DNA of 8,758 bases from JBDKTH01 sp964558295 (GCA_964558295.1 CAZLDQ010000228.1:1-8758); one strand, 5' to 3'; counted from the stretch's first letter, positions 1 through 6,661 are shown. The notes: generated by a model from the letters alone, not told the origin. Made by a program: numbers and translations.

Positions 1-142
1 CCAGGCACGAGCGTATTCGCCCCCTCGGCCTACCCCGCCGCCGAACAGACCGGCCGCATCGATCCGACGGGCAAAATCCACGGCCGTGTGGCCACCCCGC
101 CAATGGAAGCGTCAAGGGACCGGCGAAATCCCCCCAAACGCT

Positions 143-2023
143 TCACGTTTCCCGGCCATTCCAGCGGACAAACGCTTCCATCGCGTAGTATTCCGGCAGA
201 CCGATCTGGTTGTACGTGTCGGCCATGTTCCGGTTGCGGTCTTCGGCTCGCTGCCAGAATTCGCGTGGATCGTCGGGGCCCGGGAACAGGGCCGTGTCCT
301 TTTGCGACTCGTGGCGGAAAATCGCCTGGCGTTTACGCTGCTGATCGCGTGGACTCAAGGGGACCGCGACGTCGATCATGTGCGGCGGCCACTCCTGCCA
401 CGCGCCGCGATACAACAACACGTCCGGCCGGGTCCCCGTCGCCTCTTCGATCTGCCGCAAAGCGCGGAACACGAGCCCGGTGCAGACGCGATGGGTGCCG
501 TGCGGATCGGTTAAGTCGCCGGCCACGTAGATCTGGCGCGGCTGGACCGTCTCGATGCATTCACGGACCGCGCGCACATCTTCTTCGTCTGGCGTCTTCT
601 TGTCGATCGTGCCGGTGCGGTAGAAAGGAAGATCGAGGAAGTGGAGATGCTCTTCTCGGCAACCGCAGGCCAAGGCCGCCGCCTTGGCCTCGCTCCAGCG
701 GATCAACGTCTTGAACTCCAGCACCTCCGCAACGTCCGAATCGCCCGGCTGTTTCTGGGCCAGGACCGTCAGAACCCGCTTTTCCAGCTCGGGCGTCTTC
801 TCCACGTCGATCCCGAATCGCCGATTCAACTCGGTCAACAGGTCGACCAGTTGCTGCACGTCGTGATCGAACACGGCGATATTGCCGCTGGTCATGTAGG
901 CCACGTGCAGTTCGTGCTGGTCTTCGACGAGCCGGATCATTGTTCCGCCCATGCTGATCACGTCGTCGTCCGGATGCGGACTGAAGCAGAGGATCCGCGA
1001 CGGCTCGCGTCCGCCGGGATGATAGTCGATCGTGTTCATCATCCACTGGAACACGCGATGGGCCACCTTCTGGCCGGGACCATGGTGGCGCAGCAGATGA
1101 TGGAGGTTGTGGTCCCGAAAATCGGTGTCGTCGAGCTTCAACAGGGCCTTGCGTGCCTGCTGGCAAAGCCAGAGCGTAGCGAGTTTTATCAGCGCCTCAG
1201 TCCAGTCGACGTTTCCCAGAAGCCAGGGCGTGGACACGGCCGTCAGCTCATCCCCCGCCGCCGCATCCAACAAGATCGAGGCGTCGCGATGCTCGCGGAG
1301 GAAGGTGGCCGGCACGCGTTCGGTCACCGGCCCCTCGGCCACGTCACGGATGATCCGCGCCCTGTTCTCCCCCAACGCCAAAACGACGATCTTCCGCGCG
1401 TCGAGAATCGTGCCGATGCCCATCGTCAGTGCGTGGGTCGGCACATTGTCCTCGCAAAAGAAGTCGCTGGCCGCGCCGCGCCGCGTGACCGGATCGAGCG
1501 TCGCCAGCCGGGTGCGGCTGTGACGCGAGCTGAACGGTTCGTTGAACCCAAGGTGTCCGTTCCCCCCAAGTGCCAGAAGCTGCAGGTCGATGCCCCCCAC
1601 CCGGCGAATCGCGTCCTCGTACTGGTGGCAATGCTCGTCCACCTTGTCCGCCGGCACGGTGCCGTCGAGAAAGTGGACATTCTCCGCCGGAATGTTGACA
1701 TGGTTGAAGAACGTCGTGCCCATCCACCGGCGTTTGCTCTGCAGCCGATCGGGCGCCAAGCCGAAGTATTCGTCCAGGTTGAACGTCACCACACGGCTGA
1801 AATCGAGTTTCTCTTCCCGGTGCATCCGGACCAGTTCGCGATAAACGCCGATCAAGGGAGTGCCCGTGGCCAACCCCAGCACGGCCTTGCGCCCGTAACA
1901 GTTCCGCTCACGGATCGTGTTAGCCACCAGGAGAGCCACATGACGCGAGACATCCGAGCTGGAGTCAAACAGATAACAAGGGATCGAGGTACCGGCAACG
2001 GGACTCGCAGTGGGGTAAATCAT
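143..2023 (-). CDS. Two-domain protein: glucosamine-6-phosphate deaminase-like (NagB) domain fused to PIG-L/LmbE deacetylase-like domain
   Basis: The N-terminal half (about residues 15-275, counted from the upstream TTG) is NagB-like. It has the sugar-phosphate loop ATGTPL at 55-60, DEY at 87-89 (D87 matches the general base Asp72 of E. coli NagB) and GGNGHLGFNEP at 156-166, with H160 and E165 matching His143 and Glu148. NagB converts glucosamine-6-phosphate to fructose-6-phosphate and ammonia. The C-terminal part (about 345-629) is a PIG-L/LmbE zinc deacetylase-like domain with HPDDD at 353-357 and a distal DPHGTH at 509-514 that would supply the last zinc-binding His. No signal peptide is visible, so it is probably cytosolic. 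Related fusions of about 630-660 residues are known in Bacteroidetes and Planctomycetes, annotated as deaminase-like without a proven reaction. I chose the ATG at 2023; an in-frame TTG at 2032 adds three residues, and neither has a clear ribosome binding site. E. coli Asp141 is Asn158 here. The gene is last of the glmS-SDR-fusion series. A bifunctional deacetylase-deaminase role is my inference. Confidence 0.9.
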   Translation of the reverse strand: MIYPTASPVAGTSIPCYLFDSSSDVSRHVALLVANTIRERNCYGRKAVLGLATGTPLIGVYRELVRMHREEKLDFSRVVTFNLDEYFGLAPDRLQSKRRWMGTTFFNHVNIPAENVHFLDGTVPADKVDEHCHQYEDAIRRVGGIDLQLLALGGNGHLGFNEPFSSRHSRTRLATLDPVTRRGAASDFFCEDNVPTHALTMGIGTILDARKIVVLALGENRARIIRDVAEGPVTERVPATFLREHRDASILLDAAAGDELTAVSTPWLLGNVDWTEALIKLATLWLCQQARKALLKLDDTDFRDHNLHHLLRHHGPGQKVAHRVFQWMMNTIDYHPGGREPSRILCFSPHPDDDVISMGGTMIRLVEDQHELHVAYMTSGNIAVFDHDVQQLVDLLTELNRRFGIDVEKTPELEKRVLTVLAQKQPGDSDVAEVLEFKTLIRWSEAKAAALACGCREEHLHFLDLPFYRTGTIDKKTPDEEDVRAVRECIETVQPRQIYVAGDLTDPHGTHRVCTGLVFRALRQIEEATGTRPDVLLYRGAWQEWPPHMIDVAVPLSPRDQQRKRQAIFRHESQKDTALFPGPDDPREFWQRAEDRNRNMADTYNQIGLPEYYAMEAFVRWNGRET

Positions 2024-2119
2024 CGGGGACAACGCTCAACCAAAGTTCAAACACGACTGGGCCAGCATTCCAACTTGATGCGTCGCCGCTCGGCTGTCAA
2101 CACATACCACACTTTCGGA

Positions 2120-2794
2120 CTATACCCCACCGACATGCAGCACCTGGCCGGTGATCGCCTGCGCCTTCGGGTCCAGCAGCGTCTCCACAAGATCGCACAC
2201 CGCCGCCGGCGCAAACTGTCTCGGAATAATCTGCCGCTCGGTGAGCCGGGCGATTTGCTCCGGGCGAACCCCTTGGAGCAGGTCCGTCTCGATCGGCCCC
2301 GGGGCAATGCAGTTCACCGTGATGCCGAAATCGGCCATCTCCCGAGCCAACGCCCGGCTGAACCCTTCCACGCCGGCCTTTGAAGCCACGTAGATCGATT
2401 CCCCCTTCAACGCAAGCGCCACGGCGATCGTCGAGAAGTTCACGATCCGACCGGCCTTGCGCCGGACCATCAACGGCGCGAAGGCCTGACAGGAAAAAAT
2501 CGTCCCCAGCAGATTCGTCTCGATAATCTGGCGAGTGGTCGTTTCGGGCGTCGTCAGCGCCAGATTCATCGACGCGATTCCGGCCGCATTGACAACGGCC
2601 TCGACCGGCGAGCCCTGGCGCAACTCGCCGGCCAAGGCGCGAAGCGCTTCGTAGCACGTCACATCGCAGATCCGCGTCGGATAGTCGGCCTGGATCGCCG
2701 AACGGGCCAAGCCCAACACCTCTCGGCCATTGGCCGAGAGTCGCTCACAAATCGCCTTACCCAGCCCCCGGCTGGCGCCCGTCACGATGATCAT
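2120..2794 (-). CDS. Short-chain dehydrogenase/reductase (SDR), FabG-like
   Basis: This is a 224-residue classical SDR, an NAD(P)(H)-dependent oxidoreductase with a single Rossmann domain. Visible motifs in order: the dinucleotide loop TGASRGLG at 5-12, an acidic CDVT at 43-46 that normally contacts the adenine ring, NAAG at 69-72, the structural/catalytic Asn at 94, Ser121-Thr122 at the catalytic serine position, and YVASK with Tyr135 and Lys139. The PGPIETD segment after the active site is also typical. It is slightly shorter than the usual 240-250 residues but looks complete, ending in VLHVGGV. The ATG at 2794 starts directly at the first beta strand, so a more upstream start is unlikely; its ribosome binding site is weak. 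It lies 48 bp after glmS and about 97 bp before the NagB-PIG-L gene, so it is probably co-transcribed. The substrate cannot be read from sequence: a 3-oxoacyl-ACP or a sugar-nucleotide/polysaccharide intermediate are both possible. Confidence 0.9.
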   Translation of the reverse strand: MIIVTGASRGLGKAICERLSANGREVLGLARSAIQADYPTRICDVTCYEALRALAGELRQGSPVEAVVNAAGIASMNLALTTPETTTRQIIETNLLGTIFSCQAFAPLMVRRKAGRIVNFSTIAVALALKGESIYVASKAGVEGFSRALAREMADFGITVNCIAPGPIETDLLQGVRPEQIARLTERQIIPRQFAPAAVCDLVETLLDPKAQAITGQVLHVGGV

Positions 2795-2842
2795 GGTGTC
2801 TTTACGCTGGCTCTATGAAGGCGAGGACTACTTGCACACGGC

Positions 2843-4711
2843 CTACTCGACCGTCACGCTCTTGGCCAGATTCCGCGGCTTGTCCACGTCGCAGCCCCGG
2901 GCGACCGCAATATGATAAGCCAGCAGTTGCAGGGGGACGCTGAAGACGATCGGCTGCAACAAGTCGTCGCAGGCGGGAACCGCCACCACATCGTCGGCCT
3001 GTTTGGCGGTCTCCGTGTCGCCTTCGCTCACCACGGCGATCACTGGGCCGCCGCGGGCTTTGATCTCCTGGAGATTGGCCATCACCTTGTCGTAGACCGG
3101 CCCCTGCGGCATCAGAAACACGCTGGGCGTGTGCTCGTCCACCAACGCGATCGGCCCATGCTTCATCTCCGCTGCCGGATAGCCTTCCGCGTGAATGTAG
3201 CTGATTTCCTTTAGCTTCAACGCCCCTTCCAAGGCCGTGGGGAAGTTGAACTGCCGTCCCAAGTAGAGGAAATTGTTGCACTCGGCATACTTCATCGCGA
3301 TCCGCCGCACCTCGTCGTTGCACTCCAACGCCCGCTGAACCAAGTCCGGCAACTCCTGCAACTGCTGGATGATCCGCATCCCGGCGTCGACGCTCAGATG
3401 CCTTAGGCGGCCGAAGTAGAGCGACAACATGGCCAGCACCACACACTGCGACGTAAACGCCTTGGTCGAGGCCACGCCGATCTCCGGCCCGGCGTGCAGG
3501 TAGATCCCGCCGTCCGCCTCCTGGGCGATCGAACTGCCCACCACATTGCAGATCGCCAGGGTCGGATACCCCTTGCGTTTCATTTCCCGCAGGGCGGCCA
3601 GCGTGTCCGCCGTCTCGCCGCTTTGGGTGATGGCGAACAAGAGCGTGTGGTCGTCCAGCGGCGGATTGCGGTACCGCAACTCGCTGGCGTACTCCACCTC
3701 CACCGGCAGCCGGGCGAGGGTCTCCATCTGATACTCCCCCACCAACGCCGCGTGCCAACTCGTGCCGCAGGCGGTGAGCACAAACCGCCGCACTTGACGC
3801 AACTGCTGCGAGGTGAGGTTCAATCCACCGAACTTGGCCGTGGCCGCGTCCAGATCGAGCCGGCCCCGCATCGCATTGCGCAGCGACTCGGGTTGCTCGA
3901 AAATCTCTTTGAGCATGTAGTGTTCGTAGCCGCCGCGATCCACGGCGTCGGCGTTCATGTCCAACACATGGATATTCGGGAAAACCCGCCCCTGGTGACG
4001 ATCCACGATCCGAAGCGAATCGGCCGTGATGACCGCCAACTCGTTGTCGGCCAGGTAGACGATTTTGTCCGTATGACCGACCAGCGGCGAGGCGTCGCTG
4101 GCGACAAAATGCTCCCCCTCGCCCACGCCCACGATCAACGGACTGCCCAACCGCGCGGCGAGCAACACTTCCGGATAGTCGCGAAACACGATCCCAAGCC
4201 CGTAGGTCCCGTGCAACTGGCTCAGCGCCCCCTGCACCGCCTCGATCAGCGGAGCATAGTCCACAGCCGCCATGTCAACGACCGGCGGTTGGCGATCCAG
4301 ATAGCTGGCGATCAGATGGGCGATCACTTCGGTGTCCGTGGCCGAGCGGAACACGTACCCTTCGCTCTCCAACCGTGCTTTGAGCGTCTGGTAGTTTTCG
4401 ATCACGCCATTGTGGACCACGGCCACGACGCCGTCGCCCCCGAGGTGCGGATGGGCATTCTCATCAGTCGGCGCGCCGTGGGTGGCCCACCGGGTGTGCC
4501 CGATCCCAAGCTGGCCGCGTGCCGGCGACTCGACGAGTAGGGCCTCCAACCGCTCAATCCGGCCGACCGACTTTCGCACCACCAGTCCTTGCTCGCTATC
4601 CAGCGTGGCCACGCCGGCGCTATCATAGCCGCGATACTCCAACAGACGCAGGCCATCGAGGAGAAACGCCGCCGCTTGCTTCGGACCGATATACCCGATG
4701 ATTCCACACAT
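2843..4711 (-). CDS. glmS: Glutamine--fructose-6-phosphate aminotransferase (isomerizing), GlmS
   Basis: GlmS makes glucosamine-6-phosphate from fructose-6-phosphate and glutamine, the first committed step towards UDP-GlcNAc for peptidoglycan and lipopolysaccharide; it is cytosolic. The 622 residues cover the whole family (E. coli has 609). The N-terminal Ntn glutaminase domain shows the nucleophile Cys2 (MCGIIGYIG), EYRGYDSAG at 25-33, HTRWATHG with Arg74, the oxyanion pair Asn101-Gly102 and Asp126 in TDTE. Two SIS isomerase domains follow: CGTS at 315-318, QSGETADTL at 363-371, STKAFT at 415-420, and the active-site stretch LEGALKLKEISYIHAE at 494-509, with Glu502 and His518 (KHGP) matching E. 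coli Glu488 and His504. It ends in LAKSVTVE with Lys616, the lysine that binds the open-chain sugar. The start is firm because Cys must be residue 2 after Met removal, and a Shine-Dalgarno lies 7 nt upstream. It begins the apparent glmS-SDR-fusion unit. I see no sign of a glmS ribozyme in the leader. Confidence 0.98.
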   Translation of the reverse strand: MCGIIGYIGPKQAAAFLLDGLRLLEYRGYDSAGVATLDSEQGLVVRKSVGRIERLEALLVESPARGQLGIGHTRWATHGAPTDENAHPHLGGDGVVAVVHNGVIENYQTLKARLESEGYVFRSATDTEVIAHLIASYLDRQPPVVDMAAVDYAPLIEAVQGALSQLHGTYGLGIVFRDYPEVLLAARLGSPLIVGVGEGEHFVASDASPLVGHTDKIVYLADNELAVITADSLRIVDRHQGRVFPNIHVLDMNADAVDRGGYEHYMLKEIFEQPESLRNAMRGRLDLDAATAKFGGLNLTSQQLRQVRRFVLTACGTSWHAALVGEYQMETLARLPVEVEYASELRYRNPPLDDHTLLFAITQSGETADTLAALREMKRKGYPTLAICNVVGSSIAQEADGGIYLHAGPEIGVASTKAFTSQCVVLAMLSLYFGRLRHLSVDAGMRIIQQLQELPDLVQRALECNDEVRRIAMKYAECNNFLYLGRQFNFPTALEGALKLKEISYIHAEGYPAAEMKHGPIALVDEHTPSVFLMPQGPVYDKVMANLQEIKARGGPVIAVVSEGDTETAKQADDVVAVPACDDLLQPIVFSVPLQLLAYHIAVARGCDVDKPRNLAKSVTVE

Positions 4712-4718
4712 ACGCGTA

Positions 4719-4724
4719 CTCCCT
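4719..4724 (-). promoter_or_regulatory. Shine-Dalgarno of glmS
   Basis: Read on the minus strand this is AGGGAG, 7 nt before the glmS ATG. It is among the clearest ribosome binding sites of the minus-strand genes and fixes the glmS start. Confidence 0.7.
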
Positions 4725-4729
4725 CACCT

Positions 4730-4752
4730 ACTCGGGGGGCTGGCTTCCGAGT
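4730..4752 (-). promoter_or_regulatory. Small hairpin in the glmS leader
   Basis: ACTCGG at 4730-4735 is the exact inverse of CCGAGT at 4747-4752, giving a 6-bp GC-rich stem with an 11-nt loop. It ends six bases upstream of the Shine-Dalgarno. It could affect translation or be chance in GC-rich DNA. There is no U-run, so it is not a terminator. Confidence 0.25.
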
Positions 4753-4775
4753 GCACCTTGCCCATCCGTGTCGGA

Positions 4776-4803
4776 AGTCTAGCAAATCACGGCCACGAAC
4801 CAA
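4776..4803 (-). promoter_or_regulatory. Possible sigma70-like promoter for glmS
   Basis: On the minus strand there is a weak -35 TTGGTT (4798-4803), a 16-nt spacer and a -10-like TAGACT (4776-4781), about 65 nt before the glmS start. The -35 matches consensus at only three positions, so this is tentative. If real, glmS is transcribed independently of the diguanylate cyclase gene upstream. Confidence 0.3.
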
Positions 4804-4881
4804 GCGCGAATCTTGGGCCACGGACCATTTCCAGCCCCCCCCGGGCATCGGAATCTGCTCCGACACTCACCACACGGGGGA

Positions 4882-5829
4882 CTACCGCCGACTCAAGCCC
4901 GCCTCGCGCACCGTGTCAACGTCAAACGAGTCGGCCGGCTCCTCGCAGCGGACTTGGTTGCGTCCGAGGTGCTTGGAACGATAGAGGGCCTGATCGGCAC
5001 GGTGGAAAAGCAGTTCAGGGGTATCCCCCTCACGAGAGGCGGCCACGCCCACACTGAACGAGATGGATACTTGCTCGCCCCGGAACGTCACTCCCGAGGC
5101 CTCCTCAGAAATCTGGCTGCGGATCATTTCCGCCCGCTGCAAACCGACGGGAAGGTCCGTGCGGGGCAACAAAATCGCGAATTCGTCGCCGCCGTAACGT
5201 CCCACGAAGTCCCCCTCGCGCATCCAGGCCTTCAGCCAGCCCCCCACTTTCTCCAGCACATGGTCGCCCGCCTGATGCCCGTGGGAATCGTTGATCCGCT
5301 TGAAGTGATCCAGATCGATCAGGATCAACACAAACGGCTCGTGTCGCCGTTCCCAGGTCGCCAGAAGCAGATCGAGCTTCTCGTCAAAGGCCTTGCGATT
5401 GCCGACACTCGTCAGCGCATCGGTCCGGGCCTCACGCCGCACATGATCGATCTCCTGGGTCTGTTCCTCCATCCGATACCGGGTGCAAATCAAATCGGTC
5501 TGCAACTTGCGGTTGGCGGCCAACACCGAAGCCATTTGCGTCAGAAGAACCTGTTTGACCAGCTCCATCTCGCCGCTCGCCTGGATGCGATCGACGTGTT
5601 GGGCTGTCTGGCGAATCTCTGTGTTGTGACACTCCACATCCCCCCGCATCTGCTCAATCGAGTTGATCAACTCAACGAGCACGCGCAACGTGGCCTGCCG
5701 CTCCCGTTCGTGGAGATGCTCCTCTGGACGGGGGTCGTGCGGGCGGCTGCGGGCCAAGAAATAACCCACGATCACGCCTACCCCCACACTCCCAAGCACC
5801 CAAGGTGCGATATATGCCAGCGAATCCAT
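4882..5829 (-). CDS. Membrane-anchored GGDEF diguanylate cyclase
   Basis: Diguanylate cyclases join two GTP into the second messenger c-di-GMP. From the chosen start the protein has 315 residues. Residues about 4-24 form one hydrophobic N-terminal segment (YIAPWVLGSVGVGVIVGYFL) followed by basic residues, so the rest should be cytoplasmic. A charged, probably coiled-coil region (about 35-140) follows; I recognise no sensory domain in it. The GGDEF domain begins near TDALTSVGNRKAF and contains the metal-binding Asp in ILIDLDHFK, the NDSHGHQAGD loop, and an intact RYGGDEF signature (GGDEF at 213-217). The product-inhibition I-site RxxD (REGD, 204-207) sits five residues before the signature, so an active, feedback-inhibited enzyme is expected. 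The ATG at 5829 is preferred because a purine-rich AGAGGG precedes it and the membrane segment follows at once; an upstream in-frame ATG at 5892 would add 21 residues but has no ribosome binding site. It lies 170 bp upstream of glmS on the same strand. Confidence 0.93.
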   Translation of the reverse strand: MDSLAYIAPWVLGSVGVGVIVGYFLARSRPHDPRPEEHLHERERQATLRVLVELINSIEQMRGDVECHNTEIRQTAQHVDRIQASGEMELVKQVLLTQMASVLAANRKLQTDLICTRYRMEEQTQEIDHVRREARTDALTSVGNRKAFDEKLDLLLATWERRHEPFVLILIDLDHFKRINDSHGHQAGDHVLEKVGGWLKAWMREGDFVGRYGGDEFAILLPRTDLPVGLQRAEMIRSQISEEASGVTFRGEQVSISFSVGVAASREGDTPELLFHRADQALYRSKHLGRNQVRCEEPADSFDVDTVREAGLSRR

Positions 5830-5937
5830 GATCCCTCTTCTGCCCAATAGTCTCCCTTGGCAGAGGCCTGCTACCGAAAGCATAGCTTGCATATGTATAA
5901 GGCGTGTTTTGGTGGGGGTTTCGACCGCTCGGGTAGC

Positions 5938-5966
5938 TTGACCGAAGGACCGAAAAAAACTAGACT
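5938..5966 (+). promoter_or_regulatory. Promoter of the toxin-antitoxin operon
   Basis: The -35 box TTGACC (5938-5943, five of six consensus) and -10 box TAGACT (5961-5966, four of six) are separated by exactly 17 nt. This would start transcription about 30 nt before the antitoxin ATG. The -10 box is the first six bases of the upstream operator repeat, so a bound repressor would block RNA polymerase directly. Confidence 0.6.
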
Positions 5967-5984
5967 GGTCTTAGACTAGTCTAA
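5961..5984 (+). promoter_or_regulatory. Tandem palindromic operator of the toxin-antitoxin operon
   Basis: Two adjoining 11-bp units, TAGACTGGTCT (5961-5971) and TAGACTAGTCT (5972-5982), match at 10 of 11 positions. The second is the core of a perfect 14-bp palindrome, TTAGACTAGTCTAA (5971-5984); the first is an imperfect palindrome. An 11-bp period is about one helical turn, so two antitoxin dimers would sit on the same DNA face. Phd/YefM-type antitoxins are known to repress their own operons by binding such repeated palindromes. The sites cover the -10 box and the expected transcription start. Confidence 0.65.
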
Positions 5985-5989
5985 TCTCC

Positions 5990-5994
5990 GGGAG
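5990..5994 (+). promoter_or_regulatory. Shine-Dalgarno of the antitoxin gene
   Basis: GGGAG lies 8 nt before the ATG at 6003, which supports this start. Confidence 0.65.
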
Positions 5995-6002
5995 CAGAAT
6001 CC

Positions 6003-6248
6003 ATGCGCGAATCGGTCGGCTCTTACGAAGCAAAGACGCATTTGCCACAACTCTTGAAACGTGTGGCCCAAGGGGAAGAAATTTTGATCACCAAACATGG
6101 CCATGTGGTCGCCCGACTATCCCCCCCTTCGGACACCCCGAAACGCCATGACACCCAGGCAGTAATCGAAACAATCCTCGCGTTTCGCAAAGGACAGACC
6201 TTGGGGGGGCTCTCCCTCCGGCAGCTCCGAGAAGAGGGCCAGCGATGA
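6003..6248 (+). CDS. Type II antitoxin, Phd/YefM family (VapB-type)
   Basis: An 81-residue protein. The N-terminal part (about 1-45) has the Phd/YefM DNA-binding dimer pattern: SYEAKTHLPQLLKRVAQGEEILITKHGHVVARL, that is, a start helix with E-A-K, a helix ending in a V-x-x-G-E turn, and the I-T-K-H-G-x-x-V-A-R-L strands. The C-terminal tail ends in LSLRQLREEGQR, typical of the toxin-wrapping segment of antitoxins paired with PIN toxins. It should neutralise the toxin encoded next and, with it, repress the promoter through the palindromic repeats upstream. A Shine-Dalgarno at 8 nt and a promoter directly upstream support the start. Its stop codon overlaps the toxin start (ATGA at 6245-6248), implying translational coupling. 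Length and layout are normal for the family. Whether it is called VapB or Phd depends on naming custom; the pairing is clear. Confidence 0.93.
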   Translation: MRESVGSYEAKTHLPQLLKRVAQGEEILITKHGHVVARLSPPSDTPKRHDTQAVIETILAFRKGQTLGGLSLRQLREEGQR

Positions 6249-6661
6249 CTGAGCTGGTCCTCGACTGTTCCGTGACGATGGCTTGGTGCTTTGACGACAA
6301 GGCAAGCCCGCAGGCCGACGCCGTCCTAGCCCGGCTGACCGATACCCCGGCGGTCGTTCCCTCGCTGTGGTTGCTGGAAGTGACCCACGTCCTCGTCCTT
6401 GCCGAACGCCGCAGCCGCCTGACGCCGGCCAATACGACCCGTTTCCTGAGCCTCCTGCGCGCGCTGCCGATCACCGTGGAAGATCCACCGGTCGATCGGG
6501 TATTTGCCGAGGTGCTGCACCTGGCCCGCAGCCTTCAGCTTGCCCCCTACGACGCCGCCTATTTGGAACTCGCCATGCGCCGCGGAGGGGTGTTCTGCAC
6601 GTTGGACAACGTGCTGGAAAACGCCGCGCGGGCCGTAGGGGTCCCGCTGTTTGCGGGCTAA
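6245..6661 (+). CDS. vapC: Type II toxin, PIN-domain ribonuclease (VapC-type)
   Basis: A 138-residue single PIN domain, the usual length for VapC toxins, which cut RNA (often tRNA or rRNA) with a metal-dependent acidic active site. The expected acidic residues are all present: Asp7 in VLDCSV, Glu45 in LWLLEVTHVL, Asp103 in APYDAAYLELA and Asp121 in CTLDNVL. The DCSVTMAWCFDD opening is typical of the subgroup that pairs with Phd-type antitoxins. The toxin therefore looks catalytically intact. Translation starts at 6245, inside the last codons of the antitoxin gene, with GAGGG six nt upstream. This fits the usual arrangement in which toxin synthesis depends on antitoxin translation. The RNA target cannot be predicted from sequence. 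No terminator with a stable stem is visible before kdsB, so some read-through into kdsB is possible. Confidence 0.95.
   Translation: MTELVLDCSVTMAWCFDDKASPQADAVLARLTDTPAVVPSLWLLEVTHVLVLAERRSRLTPANTTRFLSLLRALPITVEDPPVDRVFAEVLHLARSLQLAPYDAAYLELAMRRGGVFCTLDNVLENAARAVGVPLFAG

Noticed and set aside
1..142. Possible end of a gene at the left edge
   Set aside because: All three plus frames stay open here but run on as antisense of the fusion gene. A minus-strand GTG near 70 also stays open to the edge. None gives a recognisable family or start context in so short a stretch, so no call is made.
2095..2100. Perfect -35 box (TTGACA on the minus strand) between the SDR and fusion genes
   Set aside because: No acceptable -10 box lies 16-18 nt downstream, so it was not called a promoter.
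641..2383. A long plus-strand open frame (580 codons) opposite the NagB-PIG-L and SDR genes
   Set aside because: It is antisense to two genes with clear family motifs, and its translation is rich in Arg, Gln and His with no domain. This is a usual shadow in GC-rich DNA.
3494..4540. A plus-strand open frame opposite glmS
   Set aside because: It lies wholly antisense to an unmistakable glmS and has no recognisable motif.
4712..4881. glmS ribozyme or other riboswitch in the glmS leader
   Set aside because: The 170-bp leader shows only a 6-bp hairpin near the start and a 5-bp one at 4848-4863. I cannot find the paired elements of a glmS ribozyme, which is also mainly a Firmicutes element.
4813..5850. 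A plus-strand open frame opposite the diguanylate cyclase gene
   Set aside because: The minus strand encodes a full GGDEF protein here; the opposite frame shows no family signature.
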